The notes beneath the pieces were generated by a model. That model was not told where the DNA came from and made no database searches. It saw only the letters and a list, made by a program, of their open reading frames with translations. From the NCBI GenBank assembly GCA_014872815.1, contig WKFK01000015.1:372001-436000 (forward strand): a stretch of 64,000 bases of DNA, given 5' to 3'. Shown piece by piece: positions 1-9,083 of the stretch (the stretch's first letter is position 1; each line of letters begins with the position of its first letter). Source of the stretch: Paracoccaceae bacterium (GTDB taxonomy: Bacteria; Pseudomonadota; Alphaproteobacteria; Rhodobacterales; Rhodobacteraceae). Position numbers and translations under genes: made by a program.

Positions 1-1
1 G

Positions 2-994
2 TCGCCCGGCTCCCGCCGTTTGCGGCCGCGGGATGTGATTGAACACTTTGATCGCGGGGTCACGTCCGAGCTGGATCTGCGGCTAGAGAGTGCAAACGCC
101 AGTGAGTATGCCGCAAACTCGGCTGAAGACCCGGGCTATCAGGTGCCTGCCATCATGTGGGAGCATTCTGCGCGCCGCGTGATGACGCTGGGCTGGGCGG
201 AAGGCACACCCATTGGCGATAATGATGCGTTGGATGCGGCAGGGCATGATCGACATGCGCTGGGCAGTCGTATTTTGGAACTGTTCCTGAACCATGCGTT
301 GCGCGACGGGTATTTCCACGCCGACATGCATCAAGGCAATATGAAAGTCGCGGCCAACGGCGACATCATTGTCTATGATTTTGGCATCATGGGGTACATT
401 GATGAGTATACCCGACGGGTCTATGCGGAAATCCTCTATGGCTTCATTCAGCGGGACTACAAACGTGTCGCGGAGGTGCATTTTGAGGCGGGCTATGTGC
501 CGGCGGATCAGGATGTGGACGAGTTTGCGCGCGCACTGCGGGCGGTGGGCGAGCCGATCTTTGGCATGGATGCGACGCGCATTTCGATGGGGCGCTTGCT
601 CAGCTACCTGTTTGAGGTCACGGAACGCTTTGGCATGGCAACCCGCACCGAGTTGATCTTGCTGCAGCGGACCATGGTGGTGGTGGAAGGTGTCGCCCGA
701 TCGCTGGATCCGCGCGTGAATATCTGGGATGTGGCGAAGCCTGTGGTGTCGAGCTACATTCAGACGAGCATCGGACCACGCGCTGTTTTGGGCGATTTTG
801 CAAAGACGGCGCGGGTGTTGTCACGTTTCGGTCCCCGGTTGCCCGCCATGGTAGAGGCAGCTTTGATTGCTCAGTCTGAAGAGAAGATCGACGCCAAACG
901 GTCTGTGTGGCCTTGGATTGTGACTGGCGTCGGTTTGGGGGCTGTCTTTGGTACCTTTGCGACCTTGGCCGTTGGATTGATCCTCTGGCACTAG
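2..994 (+). CDS. ubiB: UbiB/ABC1-family atypical kinase, 3' part (5' end outside window)
   Basis: The frame is open from base 2, so the gene begins upstream of the window; about 330 C-terminal residues are visible. ABC1/UbiB proteins are membrane-associated atypical kinase/ATPases needed for ubiquinone biosynthesis or lipid handling. Family signs seen are a HADMHQGN catalytic-loop motif, followed about 15 residues later by VYDFGIMG (the DFG-like metal-binding Asp). A hydrophobic segment of roughly 25 residues ends the protein (ends LILWH), matching the C-terminal membrane anchor usual in UbiB. An internal TTG near base 20 is not treated as the start, because the upstream frame still looks like family sequence. 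A housekeeping UbiB or a paralogue cannot be told apart here. Confidence 0.85.
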   Translation, partial: SPGSRRLRPRDVIEHFDRGVTSELDLRLESANASEYAANSAEDPGYQVPAIMWEHSARRVMTLGWAEGTPIGDNDALDAAGHDRHALGSRILELFLNHALRDGYFHADMHQGNMKVAANGDIIVYDFGIMGYIDEYTRRVYAEILYGFIQRDYKRVAEVHFEAGYVPADQDVDEFARALRAVGEPIFGMDATRISMGRLLSYLFEVTERFGMATRTELILLQRTMVVVEGVARSLDPRVNIWDVAKPVVSSYIQTSIGPRAVLGDFAKTARVLSRFGPRLPAMVEAALIAQSEEKIDAKRSVWPWIVTGVGLGAVFGTFATLAVGLILWH

Positions 995-1020
995 GTTTGC
1001 AGGACATCAGTGGTTTAAGA

Positions 1021-1045
1021 AAAAAGGCGCCCAGTGGGCGCCTTT
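1021..1045. terminator. Rho-independent terminator, mainly for dapA
   Basis: A perfect 7-bp stem GGCGCCC / GGGCGCC with loop AGT spans 1026-1042. It is flanked by an A-tract on the left (at least 1021-1025) and TTT on the right. Read on the minus strand it follows the dapA stop and ends in a run of T, so it fits dapA best; it may also stop ubiB transcripts. Confidence 0.8.
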
Positions 1046-1080
1046 CAAGTTGAGGCAAGGGCCTCGAGTGTCTCACTGAC

Positions 1081-1953
1081 TTAAAGCAGGCCGGCGTGGG
1101 CCATGGCGGCGTCGATCTGTGCCTTGGTGGCGTCGGTCAGTCCGGTCAGTGGCAGGCGCACCTCTTCGTTGCACATACCAAGGCGGGACATGGCGTATTT
1201 CGCGCCCACAAGGCCGGGCTCCACAAAGATGGCCTCGTGCAGTGGCATCAGCTTGTCCTGATATTCCAGCGCTTTGGCGTAGTCGCCTGCCAGAGTGGCG
1301 GCCTGGAATTCGGCGCAGAGTTTTGGCGCGACGTTGGCTGTCACAGAGATGCAGCCCACACCGCCGTGCGCGTTAAAGCCCAATGCGGTGGCGTCTTCGC
1401 CGGACAGCTGGATAAAGTCAGCGCCACAGGTCGCACGCTGCTGGCTTGGGCGGGCCAGATCGCCGGTGGCGTCTTTCACGCCAACAATGCGTGGCAGCTT
1501 GGCCAGTTCGCCCATGGTTTCCGGTGTCATATCGATCACGGAGCGACCTGGGATGTTGTAAATGATGATCGGCAGCTCACAGCAATCATGTACCGCGGTG
1601 AAGTGTGCGATCAGGCCGCGTTGGGTCGGCTTGTTGTAGTAGGGCGTTACCACGAGGATGCCGTCTGCACCCACCTTCTCGGCGTGCTGGGCAAAACGGA
1701 TGGCTTCCAAAGTGTTATTGGAGCCTGCACCTGCGATCACTGGCACGCGACCGGCGGAGGCTTTAACAACCTCTTCCACAACGGTTTCGTGCTCTTCGTG
1801 GCTCAGTGTTGGGCTTTCACCTGTGGTGCCAACGGGCACAAAGCCATTGGTGCCTTCGCCAATGTGCCACTCGACGATCTTCTTGAGCGTTTCCAAATCC
1901 AGCTCGCCGTTCGTAAACGGCGTGATGAGTGCGGGGTAGGACCCTTTGAACAT
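1081..1953 (-). CDS. dapA: 4-hydroxy-tetrahydrodipicolinate synthase
   Basis: A 290-residue class I aldolase. It condenses pyruvate with aspartate semialdehyde, the first committed step to diaminopimelate and lysine, in the cytoplasm. The pyruvate-binding GTTGES motif has Thr43-Thr44; Tyr106 and Tyr132 (YNIPGRS) and the Schiff-base Lys160 (VGVKDATGD) are in place. Length matches the family. The start was set at MFKGSY because AAAGGAGCGTGCC lies just upstream; the longer open frame to 2040 lacks family similarity. It is divergent from the transglycosylase gene at 2108, with about 150 bp between them. Confidence 0.95.
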   Translation of the reverse strand: MFKGSYPALITPFTNGELDLETLKKIVEWHIGEGTNGFVPVGTTGESPTLSHEEHETVVEEVVKASAGRVPVIAGAGSNNTLEAIRFAQHAEKVGADGILVVTPYYNKPTQRGLIAHFTAVHDCCELPIIIYNIPGRSVIDMTPETMGELAKLPRIVGVKDATGDLARPSQQRATCGADFIQLSGEDATALGFNAHGGVGCISVTANVAPKLCAEFQAATLAGDYAKALEYQDKLMPLHEAIFVEPGLVGAKYAMSRLGMCNEEVRLPLTGLTDATKAQIDAAMAHAGLL

Positions 1954-2107
1954 GGCACGCTCCTTTTTTTGCGTAGCTGGGCGGAATTGCCCATTTTGGT
2001 AAATCGCGCGGACCCTAGCGGGAAGTTGCCCACTTGCCAAGATTGTGAGTTGAGGCCTTCGGGCGCGCGGCGTATCGTGCGGGTTCTATCCTGTCTGGCA
2101 TAGGAAA

Positions 2108-4066
2108 ATGCAAGCCATGTTGCGTCTTTTTCTGACTCTGTTTGTGGCCTTGCTGGTCGCTGTTCCCGCCAATGCGCAGTTTCGCGATGAACTCCGCGCT
2201 GCGATGACCTCAATCCGCGCCAAGGATTGGGACGGCGCGGCCAAGGCGGTGCAAAAGACCGATCAGGTGACCCGGGACATTGTGGAGTGGCACCGACTGC
2301 GCGCGGGCGAAGGCTCGGCGGATCAGGTTTTGGCGTTTCTGGATCGGCGGGGCGATTGGCCGGGTTTGCCCTATTTGCGCAAGCAGTCGGAAGCGGCGTT
2401 TGCCGACGTGAGCGATGAAATGGCGCTGTCATTTTTTGTGCATGGTCCGGCGCAGACTGCCGAAGGGGCGTTGGCGCAGGCCAAAGTGCTGACGCAGGCG
2501 GGTGAGGATGGTGCGGCGCAGGCCACGATTGTGGAAGCCTGGCGCACCATGGCGATGAGCAGCACGACGAAGGCGGACTATCTGGCGCGTTACGGCGATT
2601 TGCTCAAACCACATCACACGGCGCGGCTGGATGCGATGCTGTGGAAAAACTGGACCTCCAATTCTGAGGCGATGTATGCCCATGTGCCAGACGGCTGGGT
2701 GGCTTTGGCTAAGGCCCGGCTTGGGTTGCGGGCGATGGCCAAAGGTGTGGATGGTTTGATTGCGGCGGTGCCGGATAGTTTGCAGGACGATCCGGGGCTG
2801 GCGCATGAGCGGTTTGTCTGGCGGCACAGGAAAGACCGCAATGACAGTGCAATTGAGTTGATTTTGGCGCGCAGTAAAGCGGGCACGTTGGGCGAACCCG
2901 AGGAATGGGCCCCGCGTCGCCGGTCCTTGGTTCGCAATCAGATGCGGGCGGGGAACTACAAAACCGCCTATGCCTTGGCTGCGACACATAAGCTGACGCC
3001 AGAGGCGGGCTATGCCTACTCCGATTGTGAGTGGTTGGCCGGGTATTTGGCGTTGCGCTTTTTGGACCGTCCGGAGGAAGCTGCCGCCCATTTCCTGAAT
3101 TTTGCCCAGTCGGTGGAAACGCCAATCTCGCTGGGGCGCGCTGGATATTGGCTGGGTCGTGCCTATGAGGCGATGGGCGACAAGGAAACCGCGCAACAGG
3201 CCTATGTGGCGGGTGGCGCGCACCAGACCAGTTTTTATGGGTTGTTGGCTGCAGAGAAGGCAGGGATTGCCCACGACCCCTCTTTGGCTGGTACCGAGAC
3301 GTTTCCGGATTGGCGGAAGGCGGGCTGGACCACATCCAGTGTGCATAAGGCAGCGCTGGTACTGTTGGCCGCGGGGGAGTTGAGCCTGGCCGAGCGGTTT
3401 TGGGTGCATTTGAGCGAGACGCAGGATCGCACGGCTCTGGGGCAATTGGGCCAGATGGCGCTTGATCTTGGGCAGCCGCATATTGGGGTGATGCTGGGTA
3501 AGCAGATGGTGCGTATGGGGGTGACCCTGCCGGGGCCATATTATCCGTTACATTCGTTGGTTGATCAAAAGCTGCCGGTGGCGGACGAGCTGTCCTTGGC
3601 CATTGCCCGCCGGGAGAGTGAGTTTGATCCGGTGGTGGTGAGTCATGCGGGCGCGCGGGGATTGATGCAGTTGATGCCGGGTACGGCGCGGGATGTGTCA
3701 GCCGAGATTGGGGAGGTCTATGTGTTGGGCAACCTGACCGCTGATCCGGGTTACAATGCGCGGTTGGGGAGCGCTTATCTCGCGGGCTTGGCAGAGCAGT
3801 TTGACGGCAACATCATCATGATTTCGGCGGCTTACAATGCCGGCCCGAGTCGCCCTGAGCGATGGATGAGGAGCAATGGCGATCCGCGTGGCGGCTCTGT
3901 TGAGGCCATGATCGACTGGATCGAGATGATCCCGTTTAACGAAACCCGCAACTATGTAATGCGGGTGTCCGAGAGCTTGCCGGTGTACCGCGCGCGGTTG
4001 GGTCAGGACCCGCATCCGGTGCCGTTTGGTCAGGAGATCACGGGCGGCACCATCAAGGTGCGCTAA
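2108..4066 (+). CDS. slt: Soluble lytic murein transglycosylase (Slt70-like)
   Basis: A 652-residue periplasmic enzyme that cleaves glycan strands to 1,6-anhydromuramyl products. A signal peptide (hydrophobic LRLFLTLFVALLVAV, then ANA before Q) is followed by a long alpha-helical region of the superhelical U-domain type. The C-terminal SLT domain has catalytic Glu503 in ARRESEFDP, then GLMQLMPGTA and AAYNAGPSR. Length is that of Slt70. Two in-frame ATGs (2108 and 2117) follow AGGA at 2102; either could start translation. It stands alone, with DMT/mnmD convergent downstream. Confidence 0.9.
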   Translation: MQAMLRLFLTLFVALLVAVPANAQFRDELRAAMTSIRAKDWDGAAKAVQKTDQVTRDIVEWHRLRAGEGSADQVLAFLDRRGDWPGLPYLRKQSEAAFADVSDEMALSFFVHGPAQTAEGALAQAKVLTQAGEDGAAQATIVEAWRTMAMSSTTKADYLARYGDLLKPHHTARLDAMLWKNWTSNSEAMYAHVPDGWVALAKARLGLRAMAKGVDGLIAAVPDSLQDDPGLAHERFVWRHRKDRNDSAIELILARSKAGTLGEPEEWAPRRRSLVRNQMRAGNYKTAYALAATHKLTPEAGYAYSDCEWLAGYLALRFLDRPEEAAAHFLNFAQSVETPISLGRAGYWLGRAYEAMGDKETAQQAYVAGGAHQTSFYGLLAAEKAGIAHDPSLAGTETFPDWRKAGWTTSSVHKAALVLLAAGELSLAERFWVHLSETQDRTALGQLGQMALDLGQPHIGVMLGKQMVRMGVTLPGPYYPLHSLVDQKLPVADELSLAIARRESEFDPVVVSHAGARGLMQLMPGTARDVSAEIGEVYVLGNLTADPGYNARLGSAYLAGLAEQFDGNIIMISAAYNAGPSRPERWMRSNGDPRGGSVEAMIDWIEMIPFNETRNYVMRVSESLPVYRARLGQDPHPVPFGQEITGGTIKVR

Positions 4067-4070
4067 AGCT

Positions 4071-4937
4071 TCAGGCGGACTGGCGTTCTCGCCACCAAGT
4101 GAATAGTCCTGCGGCCAGTACGATGCCTGCGCCAAAGGCCACGTTCAGGCGTAAGGTTTCGCCAAATGCGGCCATGCCAAGCGCGGCGGCGAAGGGCAGT
4201 TGTAGGTAGGCGAAGGGCTGCACGGCGCTGGCCTCGGCCACCTCATAGGTGCGGATCAGCAACCAGTGGCCAAATACTCCGGTGCAACAGAGCGTGCCCA
4301 TCCAAATCCAGTCGCGGCCCGAAATTTGTTCCCAAAAGAACCCGCCAATTGCTGTCATAACGATGCAGCCGATTACGCCAGTGTAGAAAAAGCTGGTTTG
4401 GCCGGTGTCACCGCGGGCGACGTAGCGGGTCATCAGCCCGTAGACCGCAAACATCAACGCGCCAACGAGCGGCACAATGGCGGCAGGGCTAAAGACGCCG
4501 GAGCCGGGCTGCAGGATGATCAGCACGCCAATGGCCCCCACACCGATGGCGGCCCAGCGGCGCCAGCCAACGCGTTCGCCCAAGACGGGGCCGGAGAGGG
4601 CGGCGATGATCAGCGGGTAGCAGATGAAGATGGCGTGGCTTTCGGTCAGCCCCAGCAAAGTGAAGGCCACCACGGTCACGCAGATTTCCAGTGCCAACAG
4701 CGCGCCGCGGCCAATTTGCAGCAGCGGGAATTTGGTGCGCGCGACGGCTTTTATGCCGCCGGGTTGGCGAGAGGACAGCGCGATGACAAAGAGCGCGAAG
4801 AACCAGTAGCGGATCATCACAACGAGGTAGGTGTTGTATTCGCTCGCCAAGTGTCGGGAGATGCCGTCTTGCAGCGCAAAGACCAGCGTGGTGAGCGACA
4901 TCAACAGGATGCCGAGGCGGTTGTTGGGCTGTGTCAT
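4071..4937 (-). CDS. DMT-superfamily (EamA) membrane transporter
   Basis: A 288-residue integral membrane protein with about ten hydrophobic segments arranged as two EamA repeats. The first repeat begins LLMSLTTLVFALQDGISRHL and the second ALMFAVYGLMTRYVARG. EamA proteins usually export small metabolites such as amino acids; the substrate cannot be read from sequence. The start at 4937 gives an ATGA overlap with the mnmD stop, so the two are probably translationally coupled. The longer frame to 4955 would intrude into mnmD. This is one of three EamA genes in the window (also 28160 and 35390). Confidence 0.85.
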   Translation of the reverse strand: MTQPNNRLGILLMSLTTLVFALQDGISRHLASEYNTYLVVMIRYWFFALFVIALSSRQPGGIKAVARTKFPLLQIGRGALLALEICVTVVAFTLLGLTESHAIFICYPLIIAALSGPVLGERVGWRRWAAIGVGAIGVLIILQPGSGVFSPAAIVPLVGALMFAVYGLMTRYVARGDTGQTSFFYTGVIGCIVMTAIGGFFWEQISGRDWIWMGTLCCTGVFGHWLLIRTYEVAEASAVQPFAYLQLPFAAALGMAAFGETLRLNVAFGAGIVLAAGLFTWWRERQSA

Positions 4938-5611
4938 AGGGCGGGCTTTTGACATTGGGTCATGTGGCGTTTGCGGCCAAAGCCCGGGGTGCGGGTGACG
5001 GTGAAGCCTGCGGCCTCAAGATTGCGGCGCACAAAGCCTGCGGCGGTGTAGGTTGCGGCGGTGCCGCCTGCTTTGGTGTGGGATCCAACCTGCGCCATCA
5101 GATCTGCGTCCCAGAGTTCGGGGTTCTTGGCGGGGGAAAACCCGTCGAGAAACCAAGCGTCTGCCTCAAAGTTCTGCGTCGCAAGAGTTTCGCGCGCGTC
5201 GCCAATCACAACACGGGCGTTGATGCCTTCGAGCGTGGCAAGAGTTGGGTCTTCGGCATAGGCCGTGACCAAGGGGGTGGCGTAATCGCTCAGTTCCGGG
5301 AAGGCGGCGAGGGCTTTCTGCATTTCCGCAGCACTCATCGGGAAGGCTTCAAAAGTGGTGAAAGACAGCGGTGTGGTTTGACCACTCTCCTCCCAGGCTT
5401 TCCAGACCGTCAGCAGGTTGAGACCGGTGCCAAAGCCCAGCTCGGCGATGTGAAAGCCGGGGGCAAAGCGGGCGGGCAACTGGTTGCCGTCCAGAAACAC
5501 ATGGCGTGTTTCTGCCAGCCCGTTGTCGAGGCTGAAATACGGGTCGTCAAACCGGGTGGAGACCGGGATGACGTTGTCTCGCCAATCGAGATCCGCGTGC
5601 TGGTCGCTCAT
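4934..5611 (-). CDS. mnmD: tRNA 5-methylaminomethyl-2-thiouridine methyltransferase (MnmD; MnmC methyltransferase-domain homologue)
   Basis: A 225-residue SAM-dependent methyltransferase that makes mnm5U34 in the wobble position of certain tRNAs. It has the N-terminal LDWRDNVIPVSTRFDDPYFS signature of the MnmC methyltransferase domain, a SAM-binding ELGFGTGLN motif at residues 57-65 and the DAWFLDGFSPAKNPELW active-site motif. E. coli carries this domain fused to an oxidoreductase; here it stands alone. The FAD enzyme that would be the second half lies divergently at 5668. Start chosen at MSDQHADL; the frame upstream to 5812 is low-complexity and overlaps the neighbour. Confidence 0.88.
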   Translation of the reverse strand: MSDQHADLDWRDNVIPVSTRFDDPYFSLDNGLAETRHVFLDGNQLPARFAPGFHIAELGFGTGLNLLTVWKAWEESGQTTPLSFTTFEAFPMSAAEMQKALAAFPELSDYATPLVTAYAEDPTLATLEGINARVVIGDARETLATQNFEADAWFLDGFSPAKNPELWDADLMAQVGSHTKAGGTAATYTAAGFVRRNLEAAGFTVTRTPGFGRKRHMTQCQKPAL

Positions 5612-5667
5612 GTCGCTTTGCCTTATGGAGGTGACGGCGCATTTGACCACAAATGAGGGGATTGGCA

Positions 5668-6702
5668 ATGGTGGACGTGACCGTGATGGGAGCCGGAGCC
5701 TTTGGGCTTTCCGTGGCCTGGGCCTGTGCCAAACGGGGGGCCAAGGTGCGGGTGATTGATCCCGGGGGCGTGGGTGCGGGCAGCAGCGGCGGATTGGTTG
5801 GCGCTTTGGCACCGCATACGCCGGAGAATTGGAACGTGAAAAAGGCGTTTCAATTCGAGAGCCTGATCATGGCGGAAGGCTGGTGGGCTGAGGTTGAGGC
5901 GACGGGCGGTGTGAGTGCGGGCTATGGGCGCACAGGTCGCATTCAGCCTGTGAAAGATGAACGCGCTTTGGAATTGGCACGGGCGCGGGCGGAAAGTGCG
6001 AAAGAGCTCTGGCAAGGCAAGGCGCAGTGGCAGGTTGTGGCGCGAGATTCCCTTGGCGAATGGGCGCCGGAAAGCCCAACCGGCTGGCTGATCCACGACA
6101 CCTTGAGCGGGCGCATGTTCCCCCGGCGCGCCTGCGCGGCTTTGGCGGCGGCGGTGCGCAGCAAGGGTTGCGAGATCGTTGAAGACGGCGCGCAGCTTGG
6201 GACGGTTGTCTGGGCCACGGGGTGGCAGGGCTTGCTTGATCTTTCTGAGGACATGGGCAAGCCGGTGGGCAATGGCGTTAAGGGGCAGGCGGCGCTGTTG
6301 CGGCTGGATCAATCCACTGCGCCGCAATTGTTTGCCGACGCCGTCCACATCGTGCCGCATGCCGACGGCACGGTGGCCATTGGCTCTACCAGCGAGCGGG
6401 AGTTTGACGATCCCTCAAGCACGGACGATCAACTCGATGATGTGCTGGCGCGGGCCTATGCGGCGGTGCCTGTCTTGAAAGATGCGGAGGTCATCGAACG
6501 TTGGGCGGGCGTGCGCCCCCGTGCCAAAAGTCGCGCCCCGATGTTGGGCAAACACCCCACCAAGGACGGCGCCTACATTGCCAACGGCGGGTTCAAGATT
6601 GGCTTCGGCATGGGGCCCAAGGCTGGCGAAGTGATGGCCGATCTGGTGCTGGAAGATCGGGACGAAATACCGGAGGCCTTCCGTCCCGAAGCTTCGCTTT
6701 AG
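5668..6702 (+). CDS. FAD-dependent oxidoreductase (DAO family), MnmC oxidoreductase-like
   Basis: A 344-residue DAO-fold protein. The N-terminal Rossmann motif GAGAFG at residues 8-13 binds FAD, and the C-terminal half has GVRPRAKSRAPMLG and YIANGGFKIGFGMGPKAG, typical of glycine/D-amino-acid oxidase-type enzymes. It is divergent from mnmD with 56 bp between starts. That context suggests it supplies the cmnm5U-to-nm5U oxidation that E. coli MnmC does with its second domain; this is inference. ATG 5668 is preferred to 5653 because AGGGG lies 7 nt upstream. It overlaps the convergent FMN reductase by 4 bp. Confidence 0.75.
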   Translation: MVDVTVMGAGAFGLSVAWACAKRGAKVRVIDPGGVGAGSSGGLVGALAPHTPENWNVKKAFQFESLIMAEGWWAEVEATGGVSAGYGRTGRIQPVKDERALELARARAESAKELWQGKAQWQVVARDSLGEWAPESPTGWLIHDTLSGRMFPRRACAALAAAVRSKGCEIVEDGAQLGTVVWATGWQGLLDLSEDMGKPVGNGVKGQAALLRLDQSTAPQLFADAVHIVPHADGTVAIGSTSEREFDDPSSTDDQLDDVLARAYAAVPVLKDAEVIERWAGVRPRAKSRAPMLGKHPTKDGAYIANGGFKIGFGMGPKAGEVMADLVLEDRDEIPEAFRPEASL

Positions 6703-7253
6703 GCGTTGGTTGACGCTTGTTCGACGTCAGCTTTGAGCGCGTCCATCAGCGTGCTGACCGAAGCCGCATAACGCTCGCTCACAAACTGGCCGGTGTCGTC
6801 AAAGGCGTTGCCGCTGTCAGCGATTCCCACTTCTGGCGCCAGCGCGATGCGGGGGCGAAACGCCACCAGGCACGTGCGCAGCATGGTCTGCGCGCGCACG
6901 CCGCCAGCGCGACCGGCGGCGGCGCTCATCAAGGCGGTGGGCTTGCCCACCATAGGTTTCTCAGAATGGCGGCTGATCCAGTCGAGCGCGTTTTTCAAAA
7001 CGCCTGTGATCGCGCCGTTGTATTCTGGGGTGGAAATCAGCACTGCGTCGGCTTCGGCAATTTGCTGCACCAGGCGGTTCACCTCGTCGGGGAGGCCGCT
7101 GCTGCTTTCAAGTTCGCCGTCATACAGTGGGATGTTCAGATTTGCCTCAGCATAGCTGTCCGCGCCATAGAGCCGGGCGGCTTCTCGCAGCAGTTTGCTG
7201 TTGGTGGAGTCCTTACGTAAGGCACCAGAAATTCCGAGCAGTTTGTGAGGCAT
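6699..7253 (-). CDS. NADPH-dependent FMN reductase / NAD(P)H:quinone reductase
   Basis: A 184-residue flavodoxin-fold enzyme. The phosphate-binding loop LGISGALRKDSTNSKLL is at the N-terminus, and TPEYNGAITGVLKNALDWISR is the FMN-reductase signature. Family members reduce FMN, quinones, azo dyes or chromate using NADPH. GGAG lies 9 nt before the ATG. Two copies of the palindrome TTACGTAA flank the start (7213-7220 inside the gene, 7281-7288 upstream), possibly an operator pair. Confidence 0.88.
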   Translation of the reverse strand: MPHKLLGISGALRKDSTNSKLLREAARLYGADSYAEANLNIPLYDGELESSSGLPDEVNRLVQQIAEADAVLISTPEYNGAITGVLKNALDWISRHSEKPMVGKPTALMSAAAGRAGGVRAQTMLRTCLVAFRPRIALAPEVGIADSGNAFDDTGQFVSERYAASVSTLMDALKADVEQASTNA

Positions 7254-7290
7254 AGGCCAATCTCCTTGTTCGCGTGCCCATTACGTAAGG

Positions 7291-7319
7291 AAAAAGGCGC
7301 CGCAATCAAGCGACGCCTT
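7291..7319 (-). terminator. Terminator after the OmpA-family lipoprotein
   Basis: An imperfect 10-bp stem (7294-7303 with 7310-7319, one C-A mismatch) has a 6-nt loop. On the minus strand it is followed by TTTTT. It lies about 30 nt past the lipoprotein stop codon. Confidence 0.7.
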
Positions 7320-7350
7320 GCAAACAAGGGTTGTGCGATTTTGCGCGCGA

Positions 7351-8004
7351 TTAGGTGGCGGTGGGCAGGATCACAATCTCCACACGACGGTTCTGACGGC
7401 GGCCTTCCTCGTCGAGATTGGACGCGATCGGTTGATCTTCGCCGCGGCCAATCGTGTCGATCCGGCCAAATGGGACACCGTTGTCCATCAGAACATCCGC
7501 CACAGCGTTTGCGCGACGTTCAGAAAGACCTTGGTTATGGCTGGCGGAGCCCGTGTTGTCGGTGTGGCCCAGGATTTGCACGGTGCTGTCCGGGTATTTG
7601 TCCAGGCTGGTTGCCACTTTGGCGAGGTCGTCTTGCAGGCTGGCGCTTACATTGTAGCTGTCCACGTCAAACAGGATGTCTTGCGGCAGGGTCAGGATCA
7701 GGCGGTCGCCGGTGTTTTCGATGCGAACGTCATCGTCCAGCTGGGCGCGCAATTCGGCTTCCTGTTTGTCTAGCACATTGCCAATGACCGCGCCCGCACC
7801 TGCGCCGATAGCGGCGCCAAGAAGCGGGTCGCCGTCTGTGACTGCGGCCAAGCCAGCGCCCGCAAGCGCGCCGAAAATCGCACCGTTTTTGGTTTTGCGG
7901 TATTGATCGCGGTCCTCTGCGGAGCCGGACACATACGCTGGGTCGGTGCAGGCGGTTAGGCCCAGCAAAGCGACGGCGCTTAGGGAAAGGGTAAGTGTCT
8001 TCAT
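7351..8004 (-). CDS. OmpA-family lipoprotein with glycine-zipper (YiaD-like)
   Basis: A 217-residue outer-membrane lipoprotein. The signal peptide ends in lipobox LTAC with lipidated Cys19. A glycine-rich segment (GAIFGALAGAG, then GAAIGAGAGAVIG) forms a glycine-zipper membrane region. The C-terminal OmpA domain has GHTDNTG and LSERRANAVADVL, which bind diaminopimelate in peptidoglycan. It probably ties the outer membrane to the wall. It is a single gene with its own terminator. Confidence 0.9.
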   Translation of the reverse strand: MKTLTLSLSAVALLGLTACTDPAYVSGSAEDRDQYRKTKNGAIFGALAGAGLAAVTDGDPLLGAAIGAGAGAVIGNVLDKQEAELRAQLDDDVRIENTGDRLILTLPQDILFDVDSYNVSASLQDDLAKVATSLDKYPDSTVQILGHTDNTGSASHNQGLSERRANAVADVLMDNGVPFGRIDTIGRGEDQPIASNLDEEGRRQNRRVEIVILPTAT

Positions 8005-8122
8005 CTCGTTGCCTCAAGTATGTATCGCCGTTTGCCGGCTTTTGACGCTTGTATACTTGGTTTTAGGCCGTGTCCCAAGCGAAGAGGCGCGTGGTATCGG
8101 CAAATTGATGCCGAAAGATGAT

Positions 8123-8968
8123 CTAGGCTTCGGCGCGGGCGGACTCATAGGCCAGCAGCGCGCGCTTGACTGGTAAGCCCCAGTGGTAGCCACCCAATCC
8201 TCCTGATTTGCGCATGGCACGGTGGCAGGGGATCAACCAACTGACGGGGTTGCGACCTACGGCGGTGCCCACTGCGCGTACAGCGCGGGGATTACCGATG
8301 CTGCGAGCAATTTCGGCGTAGGTTGTGACCTCGCCAGATGGGATTCGCATGAGAGCTTCCCATACTTTGATCTGTAACGCAGAGCCGATCATATAGACCG
8401 GCACTTTGTCATGGTCAGCCTGTTCCGCTTGGTAGGCGGCAAGCACCCAAGGGCGCAGGAACATCGGGTCTTCGACAAAGTTGGCGTTGGGCCAGCGGGA
8501 GAAGAGATCTTCCATGGTCTCCTCTGCGCCAGTTTCGGCCGCAAAGCCGATGCCGCAAATGCCTTTTTCCGTGCCCGTGACCAGCGAGAGGCCAAAGGGG
8601 CTGTCAAACCAGCCCCAGTAGATGGTCAGCCCCGCGCCGCGTTTGGCGTAGTCGCCGGGGCTCATGGCTTCCCAGCGCAGGAAGAGGTCATGCAGGCGAC
8701 CGGAACCCGAAAGGCCGACCGAATTGGCCGTGTCCAGAGTGGTGAAATGGTCATGCAGCAGAACCTTGGCGTGGCCCAAGGTCAGATATTGTTGAAACCG
8801 TTTCGGTGAGACACCTGCCCAGCGAGTGAACACCCTTTGAAAATGCGCAGGGCTCATGCCCATGGCCTTGGAGAGGTCGTCCAGCGACATGTTTTCACCG
8901 CCCTGATCGATCAGCTCAATCGCACGGCGCATGACGTTGTAGTGATAGCCTTCGGTCATGTCATTCAT
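8123..8968 (-). CDS. AraC-domain / O6-methylguanine-DNA methyltransferase fusion (Ada-like, lacking the zinc domain)
   Basis: A 281-residue two-domain protein. Residues 10-110 form an AraC-type helix-turn-helix region (MSLDDLSKAMGMSPAHFQRVFTRW shortened form visible). The rest is a methylated-DNA-cysteine methyltransferase with SGEVTTYAEIA and the active-site PCHR, Cys248. E. coli Ada carries an extra N-terminal zinc/Cys sensor that is absent here, so phosphotriester sensing is unlikely. AGGAG is 9 nt before ATG 8968; a GTG at 8977 sits too close to it. It diverges from the TetR gene and may share its operator region. Confidence 0.85.
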   Translation of the reverse strand: MNDMTEGYHYNVMRRAIELIDQGGENMSLDDLSKAMGMSPAHFQRVFTRWAGVSPKRFQQYLTLGHAKVLLHDHFTTLDTANSVGLSGSGRLHDLFLRWEAMSPGDYAKRGAGLTIYWGWFDSPFGLSLVTGTEKGICGIGFAAETGAEETMEDLFSRWPNANFVEDPMFLRPWVLAAYQAEQADHDKVPVYMIGSALQIKVWEALMRIPSGEVTTYAEIARSIGNPRAVRAVGTAVGRNPVSWLIPCHRAMRKSGGLGGYHWGLPVKRALLAYESARAEA

Positions 8969-9047
8969 CGGTCGCACTCCTGTCTTGAGAGTATCCTAAA
9001 TGGCGGGTGGGGGTGCGGCGACCCGAAAATTGCGCAAAGGGCACCTC

Positions 9048-9083
9048 TTGACTTTGTGCAAAAATGAGACATCTATGTCTCAT
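9048..9083 (+). promoter_or_regulatory. Perfect palindrome (TetR operator candidate) overlapping promoter and start codon
   Basis: ATGAGACAT-CT-ATGTCTCAT at 9064-9083 is a perfect 9-bp inverted repeat with a 2-bp centre. A TTGACT box lies at 9048-9053, placing the expected -10 region (about 9071-9076, poorly matched) inside the palindrome. The TetR start codon ATG 9082 overlaps its right edge. This is how an autorepressor operator would look; binding is inferred, not shown. Confidence 0.65.
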
